Positions 6,709 through 7,017 of a stretch of DNA of 7,017 nt are shown here, piece by piece; position 1 is the stretch's first letter; every line of letters starts with the position of its first letter. Location of the stretch: positions 1 to 7,017 of the forward strand of contig CAIWET010000028.1 in NCBI GenBank assembly GCA_903911805.1. The letters are read 5' to 3'. Position numbers and translations under genes: made by a program. This DNA is from an uncultured Ignavibacteria bacterium. Lineage in GTDB: Bacteria > Bacteroidota > Ignavibacteria > Kapaibacteriales > UBA2268. Below the pieces are notes generated by a model. That model saw nothing but the letters and a program-made list of their open reading frames with translations, had not been told where the DNA came from and did not search any database.

Positions 6709-6735
6709 AGACAGGTCTTAGACCTGTCTTTTTTT
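6709..6735 (+). terminator. Intrinsic terminator downstream of the transporter gene
   Basis: A perfect 9-bp stem, AGACAGGTC (6709-6717) with GACCTGTCT (6721-6729), has the 3-nt loop TTA and runs into seven T residues (6729-6735). It lies 150 nt after the transporter stop codon and should end that transcript, so the two repeat elements before it would be carried in the 3' untranslated region. The GTAGAGACAGGTCTTAGACC start resembles a common dispersed palindrome, so the terminator may derive from a repeat. Confidence 0.85.
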
Positions 6736-6758
6736 ATTATAATTATCATTTCAATATA

Positions 6759-6837
6759 ATTCCTACGGAATCTACTCTAGTGACCGCTAAAAATAACCGA
6801 TGGCTTAAGTAGGTGCGAGAGTATCGTATCGAAGCCA
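6759..6837. repeat. Structured intergenic repeat, probably high-copy
   Basis: It begins with the hairpin ATTCC-TAC-GGAAT (6759-6771) and ends with TGGCTT (6801-6806) paired to AAGCCA (6832-6837); TACTCT (6773-6778) can pair with AGAGTA (6818-6823). GTATC is tandemly doubled at 6821-6830. It is less AT-rich than the flanks. The reverse complement reads SHRLFLAVTRVDSVGIIL in one frame, a peptide I recall as a recurring spurious short ORF in Bacteroidota-group sequences; that points to a repeated DNA element rather than a gene. There is no start codon or ribosome site for such a peptide here. Copy number is inferred, not seen. Confidence 0.5.
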
Positions 6838-6885
6838 AATTAGATAAAGAACCCCTCATTATTCCTGTTCATTCCTAAAAACTGA

Positions 6886-6936
6886 GATTTATAAATCATT
6901 AATAAGAATTTAAATCATTGGTTTATAGATTTATAA
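6886..6936. promoter_or_regulatory. Cluster of TAAATC/GATTTA half-sites, possible operator
   Basis: GATTTATAAATC (6886-6897) is a perfect 12-bp palindrome. TAAATCATT occurs at 6892-6900 and again at 6911-6919, exactly 19 bp apart (about two helical turns), and GATTTATAA recurs at 6928-6936. This could be an operator for a gene starting beyond the window. The surrounding DNA is extremely AT-rich, so chance matches are a real concern. Confidence 0.25.
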
Positions 6937-7017
6937 TTAATTAAATAAGAATGAAAAAATGTATTTTATAATTCGTTTATTTTATTTAATTTTGTAAATT
7001 CATTTTAAAAGGGAATC

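Larger units (their letters stand above)
6559..7017. other. Gene-free 3' intergenic region (459 bp)
   Basis: I find no credible coding region on either strand. The left part (6559-6840) is a mosaic of the hairpin repeats and the terminator listed separately. The right part (6841-7017) is very AT-rich with many stops in all frames. The only ATG near the end with a plausible context (6951) is followed by a stop after six codons. A promoter for a gene starting beyond 7017 is likely but no convincing -35/-10 pair can be named. Confidence 0.7.

Noticed and set aside
6951..7017. Start of a new gene at the right edge
   Set aside because: ATG 6951 reaches a stop after six codons, and other frames on both strands are broken by stops, so no partial gene can be supported.
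1..7017. CRISPR array, tRNA, rRNA or insertion sequence
   Set aside because: No regularly spaced direct repeats with unique spacers, no cloverleaf or rRNA signature and no transposase-like reading frame were found.

Overview
This AT-rich window most likely comes from a member of the Bacteroidota/Ignavibacteriota/Kapabacteria (FCB) group. The large secreted protein ends in a type IX secretion (T9SS) type A sorting domain, which is confined to that group. All three complete genes have good Shine-Dalgarno sequences (GAGG, AAGGAGG, AAGGAGG). That is unusual for classical Bacteroidia and Flavobacteriia and fits better with the Ignavibacteria/Kapabacteria side. This placement is inference; the window holds no rRNA or phylogenetic marker.

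Layout, all genes on the + strand. Positions 1-134 hold the last 43 codons of a membrane protein with a Wzz-like (polysaccharide chain-length determinant) C-terminal transmembrane segment. Positions 299-3112 encode a 937-residue exported protein: signal peptide, Ig/fibronectin-like beta domains, a LamG/concanavalin-like domain and a T9SS sorting tail. It is closed by a strong intrinsic terminator at 3149-3186. Positions 3259-4296 encode a 345-residue exported protein of unknown function, possibly with a PsbP/DcrB-like C-terminal half. Positions 4365-4494 form a c-di-AMP (ydaO/yuaA) riboswitch aptamer, followed by a short leader and then, at 4573-6558, a KimA-type APC-superfamily potassium transporter of 661 residues. 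The final 459 bases contain no gene. They hold a string of hairpin-forming repeats, an intrinsic terminator at 6709-6735 and a very AT-rich stretch with operator-like repeats.

The best-supported functional unit is the riboswitch-transporter pair. In Firmicutes, c-di-AMP both shuts off kimA expression through this RNA class and inhibits KimA itself. Here the aptamer, its loop-tail pseudoknot and the transporter's putative K+-site residues are all recognisable. No intrinsic terminator lies between aptamer and start codon, so control is probably translational. The other two complete genes look like separate transcription units concerned with the cell surface, and nothing links them to the transporter. 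I found no CRISPR array, tRNA, rRNA or intact transposase. I see no evidence for a wholly new multi-gene system; the most interesting material is the riboswitch leader and the repeat-rich 3' intergenic region.
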